DNA of 64,000 nt from Streptomyces globosus (GTDB lineage Bacteria; Actinomycetota; Actinomycetes; Streptomycetales; Streptomycetaceae). Where the stretch lies: NCBI RefSeq assembly GCF_003325375.1, contig NZ_CP030862.1, positions 4,095,501-4,159,500 on the forward strand, given 5' to 3'. Made by a program: the position numbers and the translations under genes. Positions 16,172-25,300 of the stretch are shown here, piece by piece. The notes beneath the pieces were generated by a model. It saw only the letters and a list, made by a program, of their open reading frames with translations. It ran no database searches and had not been told where the DNA came from. The number at the start of each line of letters is the position of its first letter. Position 1 is the first letter of the stretch.

Positions 16172-17159
16172 ACCGTACGGTCTCCACGACATGACCGCCG
16201 CCCCCCACCCGCACCCGGACACGCTGCTGTTCTGGCCCGGCCAGCACCAGGAGCGGCACGACCACCACGAGCGCCATGACCGGCACGACCGGCACACCCT
16301 CCTCGGCACGCCGACGGCCGAGGGGGGCGTGCCGTGGGACGCGGCGGAGGAGCTGGCCTACCAACTCCACGAAGCCGCGGGCGCCATACCGGCCGAGCCA
16401 CTCGACCGGATCGTCTTCGACGAACCGGCCGACCCGGTCGGCCCCGCCGTCGCCGGCCTGGGCACAGGCGTAGGCGTCGGTACGGGGACGGGCGCGGGCA
16501 TGGGGGCGGGCATGGCCCCCTCGGCCGCCGACAAGTGGCCGCACCCGCCGGCCCACGCCGGCCACCGCCGGACGACGTCCGGGGCTTCGACCGTGACACT
16601 GCTCCGCACGGGCAGCCTGCTCACCTCCGTGCTGGTCGCGGTCATCGCCGCCGTCGTCAGCCTGTTCAGCGGCATGGCCATCTGCGACGCGCTGCGCCAC
16701 AGCGCCGGGCCGCGGACCGCGCACGACGTGGTGAGCTGGTGGCCCCTGTTGATCTACGGGCCCTGGATGGTCGCCTCCCTGTCGATCCTCCGGGCCGCCC
16801 TGCACCAGCGACGCGCCATCCACTCCTGGTCGATCGTCCTGCTGTTCTCCACCCTCGCCACCCTGCTGTGCCTGGCCCAGGCGCCCAGAACCCTCGCCGG
16901 GCAGGCGGCGGCGACCCTTCCGCCGATTGCCGCACTGGCCTGCTTCCAGCAGCTCGTCCGCCAGATCACGCTCACGCGACCGCCCCGCCAGCCCTCGCCG
17001 CGGCACCGCAACAGCCGCAGCACGCGCGCGCCGGCCCCGATCCCGCCGCAGGCGGCCGTGCGGAGCCAGGCGGCCGCGGGCCTGCCGGACTTCGCGCTGG
17101 CCGACCGCGGCGGCAGCCTGCCGCCCTCCCCAGGGCGCAGATTCCGCTACGGGTCCTGA
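16164..17159 (+). CDS. DUF2637 membrane protein
   Basis: This 331-residue protein has a His/Asp-rich N-terminus (about 10-50), a Gly-rich stretch (about 95-115) and then four hydrophobic helices between about 145 and 275, beginning SLLTSVLVAVIAAVVSLFSG. These match DUF2637, a family common in streptomycetes and on their integrative elements, where relatives neighbour conjugation or regulatory genes. The C-terminus is Arg/Pro-rich. The GTG at 16164 is chosen because it overlaps the preceding stop codon; an ATG at 16191 lacks a ribosome binding site. No conjugation gene is nearby, so the role is open. Confidence 0.75.
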   Translation: MFEPYGLHDMTAAPHPHPDTLLFWPGQHQERHDHHERHDRHDRHTLLGTPTAEGGVPWDAAEELAYQLHEAAGAIPAEPLDRIVFDEPADPVGPAVAGLGTGVGVGTGTGAGMGAGMAPSAADKWPHPPAHAGHRRTTSGASTVTLLRTGSLLTSVLVAVIAAVVSLFSGMAICDALRHSAGPRTAHDVVSWWPLLIYGPWMVASLSILRAALHQRRAIHSWSIVLLFSTLATLLCLAQAPRTLAGQAAATLPPIAALACFQQLVRQITLTRPPRQPSPRHRNSRSTRAPAPIPPQAAVRSQAAAGLPDFALADRGGSLPPSPGRRFRYGS

Positions 17160-17595
17160 CCGCGCGGCGGCACCCTGCTCCCGCGGCGCATGCCGCACCC
17201 CCGCACACCTCCCCCGCGCGACGCGCTCCACGCGCCGGCACACGTACCGACACGGCCGGGCGCGGCGCGGCCGGTAACCGGTGGCGACTCCTCGGCACCT
17301 CACTCCTTCCCGGACCGTCGAGGCCCGTGATCACGCACTTGTCCGGGAAACGAAGATCGAAAGCGATAGGTCACGGGTTGCCCGCGGTGTCAGTCCTTCG
17401 GGTCCACCCCACTGACCAGCCGCGAGGGGCAGCGCAGGGCTCCGGCCTGCTGCCCCCGCGCGGCCCGGCGTCGGCCACCGCCGACGCTCCCGCGAAACGC
17501 CCCGCACCGGTCCGCCCCCTCGGCGGGCCGGGCGTGCGCCGGGCGCCGCCGAGCCCTGCGCGCACACCATCCCTGCGAAACGAAAGGACACCACC
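17160..17595. other. 436-bp intergenic region
   Basis: No gene is supported on either strand. A short AT-richer patch at about 17325-17390 could hold the promoter of the gene at 17596, but no consensus pair is convincing. Confidence 0.4.
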
Positions 17596-17862
17596 ATGGC
17601 CTACGAACTCACGCGCGCCGAGCGCATCCAGTACCGGCAGCGCCAGGACGAGGCGTTCCAGGCCGGCGAGGCGGCCGCCGCGAACCTCCGGGCCGCCCTG
17701 GCACTCGCCGGCCTCGTCCTCCCCTCCCTGGGCAACGACGGGCCGGTGGGCTGCCGGGGCATCGTCCGGCTCGGCGGTTGCAGTACGGCCGTCGCCGACA
17801 GGCTCGCCGAGGTCATCGCCGCCGGCGCCCGTGCCCGTGCCGGGCACGACGTGCAGCCCTGA
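17596..17862 (+). CDS. small conserved-type hypothetical protein
   Basis: This 88-residue protein has a charged N-terminal helix (LTRAERIQYRQRQDEAFQAGEAAA), a hydrophobic stretch around LALAGLVLPSLG, two cysteines and a short helix near the end. The ATG follows an AAAGGA site. The family and function are unknown. It is followed 116 bases later by another small gene on the same strand. Confidence 0.6.
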   Translation: MAYELTRAERIQYRQRQDEAFQAGEAAAANLRAALALAGLVLPSLGNDGPVGCRGIVRLGGCSTAVADRLAEVIAAGARARAGHDVQP

Positions 17863-17978
17863 GCGCTGCCGCGGCCCCTCCCTCCCCTCCGGCTCCGGCG
17901 CGCCCGCGCCGCGGCCGGCTCCTTCCGCCACGGCGACGCCGCCGTGGTCCGCCCCTCCCCCACGTTCGGAGTATGCGC

Positions 17979-18293
17979 ATGGACGCATGGCAGTCCCTCA
18001 AACGCCCGAAGGCACCGCGGGCCGCACTCGACCCCTACCGCTTCCCCGGCCTGCGCGGCCTCACCGCCGACACGGAACCGGAAGCCCTGGAGCCCGAGGA
18101 CCCGCTCCCCCCGGCCGCCCGGTCCTCCGACTCGCTCACGTCCTGCGACCGGCGGCGCCTGGACCTGCACGCGTGCCTCACCGTGGCGGGCGTCCCCCCG
18201 GCCGCCGAGGACCTGCACGCCATCACCGTGCTGTCGGCGGCAGACGACGCCACGTACACGGCCGTCCGGCGGTGGATCACGCACATGCGGTGA
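17979..18293 (+). CDS. small hypothetical protein
   Basis: This 104-residue protein is acidic in the middle and contains a C-terminal helical region (RRRLDLHACLTVAGV to TYTAVRRWI). The second ATG (17979) is preferred: GGAG lies seven bases before it, whereas the first ATG at 17973 is too close. Small soluble proteins of this kind recur in streptomycetes. The function is unknown. Confidence 0.6.
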   Translation: MDAWQSLKRPKAPRAALDPYRFPGLRGLTADTEPEALEPEDPLPPAARSSDSLTSCDRRRLDLHACLTVAGVPPAAEDLHAITVLSAADDATYTAVRRWITHMR

Positions 18294-18330
18294 GCCGGAG
18301 CAGCCGCTGGACCCGCCCCGCCGGCCGGCG

Positions 18331-19293
18331 TCAGAACCGGATGTCGGCGGCGACGGGCAGGTGGTCGCTCCCCGTCGGCGGCAGGGTCCGGATCCGGGTG
18401 ACCTCGGCCCCGCGGGCCAGGACGTGGTCGATACGCGCCGCCGGCAGCGCCGCCGGCCAGCTGAACGCGAAGTCCGGGGCCGGCCGCCCCGTCCGCCGTA
18501 CGACGGGCGCGAGCCCCCGGTCGTCGACGGTGGCGTTCAGGTCGCCGAGCAGCACCACCCGGTCCAGCGGCTCGGCGGCCAGAGCCCGCCCCAGCAGGAC
18601 GGCGCTCTCGTCGCGCCGGGCGGCGTCGAACCCGCGGAGCGGGCCGAGCCGTACCGACGGCAGGTGCGCCACGTAGACCGCGATGTCGCCGTGCGGGGTG
18701 CGGGCGGTCGCCCGCAGGCCGCGGTTCCACCCCTCCCCGACTCCGGCGGGCCGGATGTCCACCGGCCGCGGATCCGCGAGCGGGTGGCGCGACCACAGGG
18801 CGACGGTGCCGGCGGCCGCATGGTGCGGGTACTCCGCGCCCAGGGCCGCGGCGAAGACGGGGGCGGCCGCGGGCGTCAGCTCCTCCACGGCGATCAGGTC
18901 GGCGCCGGTGCGGGCCAGGGCCCGGGCCGTGCCCGCCCGGTCGGTATTGTCGTCGGCGATGTTGTGCTGGACGGCCCGCAGGTCGGCGGGCTGTCCGGTG
19001 CGCGGCAGCAGGAACGCGCCGAACGCGGCCGTCCAGGCGAGCGCCGGCAGCGCGGCCGCGCACAGCGCGGTCCGCGACCGGCGCAGCACCGCCCACCCCG
19101 CCAGCGGCGGCACGGCCAGGCCGAGCCACGGCAGGAACGCCTCGACGAGGCTCCCCGGACGCCCCGGCAGGTCCGGCAGGAGCCCCGGACGGACCAGCAG
19201 CACGCCCGCCGCCGCGGCGAGGAGGGCCGCACCCCGGCCCCGGCGCCACGACCAGCGTCCTCCCGCGCTCCGCCACGCTCCCGCTCGCCCCAT
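18331..19293 (-). CDS. endonuclease/exonuclease/phosphatase (EEP) membrane protein
   Basis: This 320-residue protein has two to three N-terminal transmembrane helices (about 20-80). An EEP domain follows with the metal-binding QHNIADDN, the acidic VEEL, the catalytic LLGDLNATVDD and a terminal SDHLPVAADI. The family hydrolyses phosphodiesters or phosphomonoesters in nucleic acids or lipids. Membrane-anchored relatives face outside and are often annotated as secreted phosphatases. The start is at 19293 behind a GGGAGAGG-type site; the frame continues upstream as antisense-like Arg/Pro text. It follows the SpoIIE-phosphatase gene on the same strand. Confidence 0.85.
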   Translation of the reverse strand: MGRAGAWRSAGGRWSWRRGRGAALLAAAAGVLLVRPGLLPDLPGRPGSLVEAFLPWLGLAVPPLAGWAVLRRSRTALCAAALPALAWTAAFGAFLLPRTGQPADLRAVQHNIADDNTDRAGTARALARTGADLIAVEELTPAAAPVFAAALGAEYPHHAAAGTVALWSRHPLADPRPVDIRPAGVGEGWNRGLRATARTPHGDIAVYVAHLPSVRLGPLRGFDAARRDESAVLLGRALAAEPLDRVVLLGDLNATVDDRGLAPVVRRTGRPAPDFAFSWPAALPAARIDHVLARGAEVTRIRTLPPTGSDHLPVAADIRF

Positions 19294-19394
19294 CCCCGCC
19301 CGCCTCTCCCCCGTACGGCGGACGCCCCCGGCAGGCGGTCCGGCCGCGCGTAGGACGCGTACGGCGGCGCCCGCGGTTCCCGACCGGCCGCAGG

Positions 19395-21485
19395 TCAGGC
19401 CGGCTGCGGGGGCTCCTGTACCCCGGGGGCGCGGCGGACGCGGGCCAGGACGAGGACGGTGTCGTCGGTCGGCGCCGCGGGCAGCAGCTCGGCGAGGATC
19501 CGGTCGGCCGCCTCCTCCAGGGAGAAGACCGGGCCGGCGAGCAGGGCGCGCAGGGCGCCGATTCCGGTGTCGATGTCCTGGCCGCGGGCCTCCACGAGGC
19601 CGTCGGTGTACAGGGCGACCACGGCCCCCTCGGGCAGGTGCGCCCACGTCGAGCGGTAGGGGACGCCGCCGACCCCGAGGGGCACCCCGAGCCCTTCGCC
19701 GACGGTCCGCACTGTGCCGTCGGGGCTGCGTACGAGGGGCGGCGGATGTCCGGCGTTGGCGATGCGGGCGCCGCCGGTGCGGGCGTCGTAGACCAGGTAG
19801 AGGCAGGTCGCCCAGTCGATGCCGGACTCCTCGGCGCAGGCGTCCAGCTCGGCGAGGAGGTCGGCCGGCTCGGCGGTGTGCCGGGCCAGGGTCTTCGCCG
19901 TGATCCGCAGCCGGCCCATGTTCGCGGCGGCGGGCACCCCGTGGCCCATCACGTCGCCGACGACGAGGGCGACGCGGTCGCCGGGAAGGGCCACCGCGTC
20001 GTACCAGTCGCCGCCGACCTGGGTGAGCCGGCTGCCGGGCAGGTAGCGGTGGGCGATGTCGACGTGCGGCCCGGCGGCCGGGGCGTTGGGCAGCAGCGCG
20101 TGCTGGAGGGTGAGCGCGATGTCGTGGATCCTGCCGTACAGGCGGGCGTTGTCCAGGCACAGGGCGGCCCGGGAGGCGAGTTCCGCGGCGAGGCTGAGGT
20201 CTTCGTCGGCGAACGCGGGCCGGGCAGCGGACCGGCCGAACAGGGCGATGCCCTGGACGGTGCCGCGGGCGATCAGCGGCGCCACGAGGATGCAGTCGAA
20301 GCCGCTCTCCAGGAGCAGGCGGGCGCGCCCGGGGTGGGCGACGGTGCGGCTGACGAACTCCTCGTTCACCGGGACGGCGAGGGGGCGGCCGGTGCTGACC
20401 ATCTGGTGGATGCTGGAGCCAGGCGGGTAGGTCACGCGGTCCGCGCCCTTGACGAGCTCCTCGGCGGGCGCCGGCAGGACGGTCCCGGAGGCGATCCGGC
20501 GGGTGATCAGCGGCCGCTCGGGGTCGAAGTCCTCGTCCTCGTCCATCCATTCGACGCGTTCGACGACGCAGCCGTCGCAGAAGTCGGGCACGGCCGCCTC
20601 GACGAGTTCGCGGGCGGTGGTGTCCAGGTCGAGGGTGGTGCCCATGCGGGCGGCGGCCCGGTCGAGGAGGGCCAGCCGCTGCCGGGCGGCGGTGGCCTCC
20701 AGGATGGCCTGCTCGCGGTCGGTGACGTCGAGGAGGAGGCCGCCGACCCCGCGCCGGGTGTCGCCCGCTCCGCTGAGCGGGAAGAAGCTGACCGAGCGGA
20801 CCTGGTCGCGGTCGGGTCGGCCGGGGGTGCGCAGGCCGAGCAGGGCGCCGACGACGGAGCGGCGGCCGCGGGCCACGTCGCGCAGGGTGCGCTGGAGCTC
20901 CCCGCCGTCCGAGGTGATCATGATGTCGGCGGCGTGGCGCCCGAGGTGGTCGGCGAGGGGGATGCCGTCCATGTCGGCGAGGGCCTGGTTGAGGTGGACG
21001 TAGCGCAGGTCCTCGTCGAGCATGACGAGGCCGATGGGGCAGGTCTCGAAGAGGGCGTCGAGGAAGAGGAGGTTGGTCTTCACGCGGTCGAGCTCCTCGC
21101 CGCGCGCGGCCAGCCCGAGCACGACGGTGCCGCCGCCGGCGCCGGCCATCGGGAACACCCGGAAGCCGCAGTCGAAGATGCCGCCGTCGCGGTGCCGGGC
21201 GGGCATGCGGACCCGCCAGTAGCCGAGGGAGCGGGCGCGCTCCACGAGCCGGGCGGCCGCGTCGGGGGCGTCCGGGGGCGGGTCGGGGAAGAGGAGGGCG
21301 GCGGGCCGGGAGAGGACGTCGGCGGCGGCGTGGCCGAACAGCTGCTCGGCTCCGGGTCCCCAGTGGGCGATCCCGCCCGCGTCGTCGAGGGCGAAGACGG
21401 CCACGGCGACCTGCTCCAGCAGGGGCCCCGGCTCGGACAGGAGCGGACCGGGGCCGCTTCCGCCTCCCGGCCGTTCCTGTGGCAT
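19395..21485 (-). CDS. PAS-GAF-SpoIIE (PP2C) serine phosphatase
   Basis: This 696-residue sensor phosphatase has a PAS-like domain (about 20-125), a second PAS (about 140-260), a GAF domain (about 270-440) and a SpoIIE-type PP2C domain (about 465-690). The phosphatase has the metal-binding GGDWYDAV, GDVMGHG, NAGHPPP and ALYTDGLVE motifs. Such proteins dephosphorylate anti-anti-sigma factors and so release sigma factors on a signal sensed by the PAS/GAF part. No RsbW-like kinase or STAS partner lies nearby. The ATG at 21485 follows GAAGGGGG; a GTG 18 bases upstream is the alternative. Confidence 0.92.
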   Translation of the reverse strand: MPQERPGGGSGPGPLLSEPGPLLEQVAVAVFALDDAGGIAHWGPGAEQLFGHAAADVLSRPAALLFPDPPPDAPDAAARLVERARSLGYWRVRMPARHRDGGIFDCGFRVFPMAGAGGGTVVLGLAARGEELDRVKTNLLFLDALFETCPIGLVMLDEDLRYVHLNQALADMDGIPLADHLGRHAADIMITSDGGELQRTLRDVARGRRSVVGALLGLRTPGRPDRDQVRSVSFFPLSGAGDTRRGVGGLLLDVTDREQAILEATAARQRLALLDRAAARMGTTLDLDTTARELVEAAVPDFCDGCVVERVEWMDEDEDFDPERPLITRRIASGTVLPAPAEELVKGADRVTYPPGSSIHQMVSTGRPLAVPVNEEFVSRTVAHPGRARLLLESGFDCILVAPLIARGTVQGIALFGRSAARPAFADEDLSLAAELASRAALCLDNARLYGRIHDIALTLQHALLPNAPAAGPHVDIAHRYLPGSRLTQVGGDWYDAVALPGDRVALVVGDVMGHGVPAAANMGRLRITAKTLARHTAEPADLLAELDACAEESGIDWATCLYLVYDARTGGARIANAGHPPPLVRSPDGTVRTVGEGLGVPLGVGGVPYRSTWAHLPEGAVVALYTDGLVEARGQDIDTGIGALRALLAGPVFSLEEAADRILAELLPAAPTDDTVLVLARVRRAPGVQEPPQPA

Positions 21486-21805
21486 CGGGCGGCCCCCTTC
21501 CACGCAGGCGGCTCTCGGGGCCCGCGCCCGGCACGGGCCACTGCCTCAATTCTGCGCGCGGTCGCGCCACAGGACATCACGGATCGGCTCCGAAGCCGCC
21601 CCGGGCGGTCCGGGTCCCGGTCCGGGCGCCGGTCCGGGTGCCGCCGCACGGGTGGGCCGGGGTTGCCTCCCGGACGGCGTCCCCGCAGGCCGGGAGGGGT
21701 TTCCCGGGCCGGCGGCGGACGGGAGACAGGAAACGCGTCGACCTCCGGAGGCGCGGCGGACAGGCTGGATCCGTCAGCACGGAACGCAACCCCCAGGGGG
21801 AACCG
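21486..21805. other. 320-bp divergent intergenic region
   Basis: It separates the phosphatase gene (leftward) from the I36-like gene (rightward). It contains a short tandem array of GGTCCGGG-like units at about 21604-21637. I see no promoter good enough to assign. Confidence 0.4.
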
Positions 21806-22171
21806 ATGCGCAAGATGATCCGCGGCGCCGCCGCACTCGCCACCGCCGCCGCGGCCGTCGTCGCACTCGGCGGGGCGGCCCAGGCCAAGCCCGCCGGCGA
21901 CTGGGCGGGCTGCCCGTCCGGAGCGGTCTGCATCTACCCGCAGGACCAGAACCCGGCGGTGAAGCCGACCCACGTCTTCTACAGCTACGGGGCACACAAG
22001 ATCTACAACCAGTACGGCAACCACTGGGTGCTGAACAACCAGACCGGCGGCGCCACCGCCGCCCTGTGCACCGGCGGAAGCGGCACGGGCTGCGGCGGCC
22101 GCATCGCCGCGCAGACCGGCGTCTACGCCAACCTGACGCCCGTCAACTCCGTCGCCCTGTACCGGCCGTAG
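21806..22171 (+). CDS. secreted peptidase inhibitor I36-like protein
   Basis: This 121-residue secreted protein has a signal peptide of about 28 residues (cleavage after AAQA). The mature domain opens with WAGCPSGAVCIYPQD, the CPSGxVC pattern of the I36 (Streptomyces metalloproteinase inhibitor-like) family, with a second cysteine pair at CTGGSGTGC. Members are small crystallin-like beta proteins. Some inhibit metalloproteases, and most have no known target. The ATG has a CAGGGGGA site. A strong hairpin follows the stop codon. Confidence 0.75.
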   Translation: MRKMIRGAAALATAAAAVVALGGAAQAKPAGDWAGCPSGAVCIYPQDQNPAVKPTHVFYSYGAHKIYNQYGNHWVLNNQTGGATAALCTGGSGTGCGGRIAAQTGVYANLTPVNSVALYRP

Positions 22172-22193
22172 TTCTGGGCCGGTTGTTCGGAAC

Positions 22194-22229
22194 GCCTCCC
22201 GGGGCCGCCCTTCGGCGGGCCCGGGAGGC
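22194..22229. terminator. long GC hairpin terminator
   Basis: Arms beginning GCCTCCCGGG and ending CCCGGGAGGC pair almost without interruption around a TTCG-type loop, 22 bases after the I36-like stop codon. Confidence 0.8.
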
Positions 22230-22347
22230 CTTCCGCATGCGCCTTTTCCCGCCACGCCGGTCACAGCGCGTACACGGCCGTGTTGACTCCGCTGTAGCCT
22301 TGGGCTGCCATCTCACGACCTCGGCGCACACTGCCATGGGGGATGCC

Positions 22348-25300
22348 GTGGGCGACCCGGAGAGCGGGCGGAACACGACACACCGGTACGGTTCTTCCGA
22401 AGCCGCCGACACCGCGCAGGGCGCGCCGGCCGCCGAGGCGGAACCGGCCGCGGACGCAGCCGGGGCCGCGGTGCGCTCCTTTCCCGCACAGTTGCGCAGG
22501 CTGCGCGTGGAGCGCGGCCTGTCGCTGGCGGGGCTCGCCCGCCAGACCCATTACAGCAAGGGCTACCTGAGCAAGATCGAGACCGGGGCGAAGCGCGTCA
22601 CCCTCGACGTCGCGCTGCGCTGCGACCGGGTGCTGGAGGCCGACGGGGCGCTGGTGCGGCTGGCCCGCGAGGCGGACGCGGACGCCTCCCGGGCGGCCGC
22701 CGCGCAGGCCCCGCCCGCGGCGCCGTCGGCGCCCTGGCAGGCGGAGGGCGAGTGCCCCTACCGGGGCCTGGCGGCCTTCACCCCGCACGACGCCGACTGG
22801 TTCTTCGGCCGGGAGCGGGCGACCGCGGCGCTGGTGGAGCGGGTCTTCGAGCGCATCGGGAGCGGCCCGCTGCTGCTCGTCGGCCGGTCCGGGGCGGGGA
22901 AGTCCTCCCTGCTGAACGCCGGTCTGGTGCCGGCGCTGCGGCGCGGGGGCGGTTTCCCGATGGCAGGCGCCGAGTCCTGGCCCGTGATCCGGCTGACCCC
23001 GACGGCGCATCCGCTGCAGGAGCTGCTGGACTGCACCGCGAAGGCCCTCGACGGCGATCCGGGGGTGGGCGTACGGGAGTTGCGGCAGCGGCCCGAGCGG
23101 CTCCTGGAGGCGGTGCACCGGCTCTCCGGGGGCGCCGGCGGGGCCGGGGCCGGCCCTGCGGAAGGCGCGGCCCCGGGCCGGCGGCACGGGCTGCGGCCGG
23201 TTCTGCTCGTCGACCAGTTCGAGGAACTTTTCACCCTCTGCTGCGACGAGGAGGAGCGGCGGGCGTTCGTCCGGGTCCTGTGCGCCGTGTCCGCGGCGCG
23301 GCGGGCCGACCGGGCCGGCCTGGACCCGGCGGTGGTGGTCCTCGGAATCCGCGCCGACTTCACCGCCGGCTGCCTGGACCTGCCGGAGCTCGCGGCCGCG
23401 CTGGCGGACGGGCTGTTCGTCCTGCCGGCGATGACCGTGGCCGAGCTGCGGGAGTCCGTCACGCGGCCGGCCGCGCGGGCCGGCCTCACCCTCGAACCGG
23501 GCCTGGTGCCGCTGCTGCTCCGCGACGCCGGGGTGCGGGGGGCGGCGGCCGGGCCGGCGGCCGCCTCGGGCCTCGCGGCGCCGGCCGGTGCGCTGCCGCT
23601 CGTCTCCCACGCGCTGATGGCGACCTGGCAGCGTCGCGAGGGCGCCACCCTGACCGTCGCCGGGTACGAGCACAGCGGCGGCATCCAGGGCGCGGTCGCG
23701 CAGACCGCCGAGAGCGTCTTCGCCCGGCTGTACCCGGCCGAGCAGCGGGTGCTGCGGCGGATGCTGCTCGGCCTGGTCCACGTCGGCGACGGGGCCGCGG
23801 CGACCCGCCGCCGGATGCGGCGGGCCGTGCTGCTGGAGCAGTCCGCCGACCCGGGCGCGGCCGGGCGTGCCCTCGACGCCTTCGTCCGGGCTCGGCTGGT
23901 CACCGCGGACAGCGAGACCGTGGAGATCGCGCACGAGGCGCTGCTGCACGCCTGGCCGCGGCTGCGCGGCTGGATCCACGCCGACCGCGACGGGCTGCTG
24001 GTGCACCGGCGGCTCGCCCGTGCCGCCGAGGAGTGGGAGCGCGAGGGCCGCGATCCCTCCGTCCTCTACCACGGCACCCGCCTGGACACCGCCCGGACCT
24101 GGGCCGACGAGGTGGGCGGCCGGGCCCGGCTCACCCCGCTGGAGGCGGAGTTCCTGCGGGCGGGTGCCGCCGCCGAGGAGGCCCGGCGCGCCCACGACCG
24201 GCGCCAGGTCCGGCTCCGGCAGCGGATGCTCGGCCTCCTCGTCGTCCTGCTGGTGCTGGCGCTGACCGCGGGCGGGCTGGCCTACCGGCAGCGGGAGGCC
24301 GCCCTCGGCCAGGAGCGGCAGGCGCGGTCGCAGGCGCTCGCCGCGCAGTCCGCCGCGCTGGCGGCGGGGCGGCCCGAGGAGTCGCTGCGGCTCGCGCAGG
24401 AGGCGTACCGGACGGCCGCCACCCCGGAGGCGCGCGGGGCGCTGCTGAGCACGCAGTCCCAGCCCTTCCTCGCCCGGCTGGGCGGCCACAGCGGGCCCGT
24501 GAACGCGGTGGCCTTCGCGCCGGGCAGCGGGCTGCTGGCGAGCGCCGGGTCCGACGGGAGGGTGCTGCTGCGCCGGGTGGCCGACCGGAGGACGACGGCC
24601 GTGCTGACGATGCCGGGCAGGGTCCGGCACATCGCCTTCAGCCCCGACGGGAGCCGGCTCGCCGCCACGTCCACCGAGGGCCCCGTACGCCTGTGGGACG
24701 CCTCGGGCGGCGGCGGTCCGGCCGTGCTCCCGGCGGACACCGCGGACGCGCGCGCCCTGGCGTTCTCCCCCGACGGGCGCACGCTCGCCGCCGCGATGCC
24801 GGACGGCCGGGTGCTGCTGCGGGACCCGGCCGGCGGGACCGGCCCCCCGACGGTCCTCGCCGGGCACACCGGGAAGGTGAACGCGCTGTCGTACGCGCCG
24901 GACGGGCGGACCCTCGCCTCGGCCGGCTCGGACCGGACGGTCCGGCTGTGGGACACGGCCGGCGCCCGGAGCCTCGCCGTGCTCGAAGGGCACACCGCGG
25001 AGGTGCTGGGGGTGGCGTTCGCGCCGGACGGCCGGAGCCTGGCCAGCGGCGGCGGCGACCGCACCGTCCGGCTGTGGGAGGCGGCGCAGCGCCCCGCGAC
25101 GGCGACGCTGACCGGCCACAACGACGACGTCAACGGCGTCGCGTACACGCCCGACGGCGGGGCGGTGGTCAGTGCCGGCGGCGACGGGACGACCCGGCTG
25201 TGGGACGTCCGCAGCGGCCGGCAGACCGCCGCGCTGTCCGGGCACACCGACTACGTCCTCGCGGCAGCCGTCGACGCGCAGGGCGCGGTGCTGGCGACCG

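Noticed and set aside
16164..17159. DUF2637 gene as evidence of an integrated conjugative plasmid
   Set aside because: No replication, transfer or integrase gene is near, and the neighbours look chromosomal.
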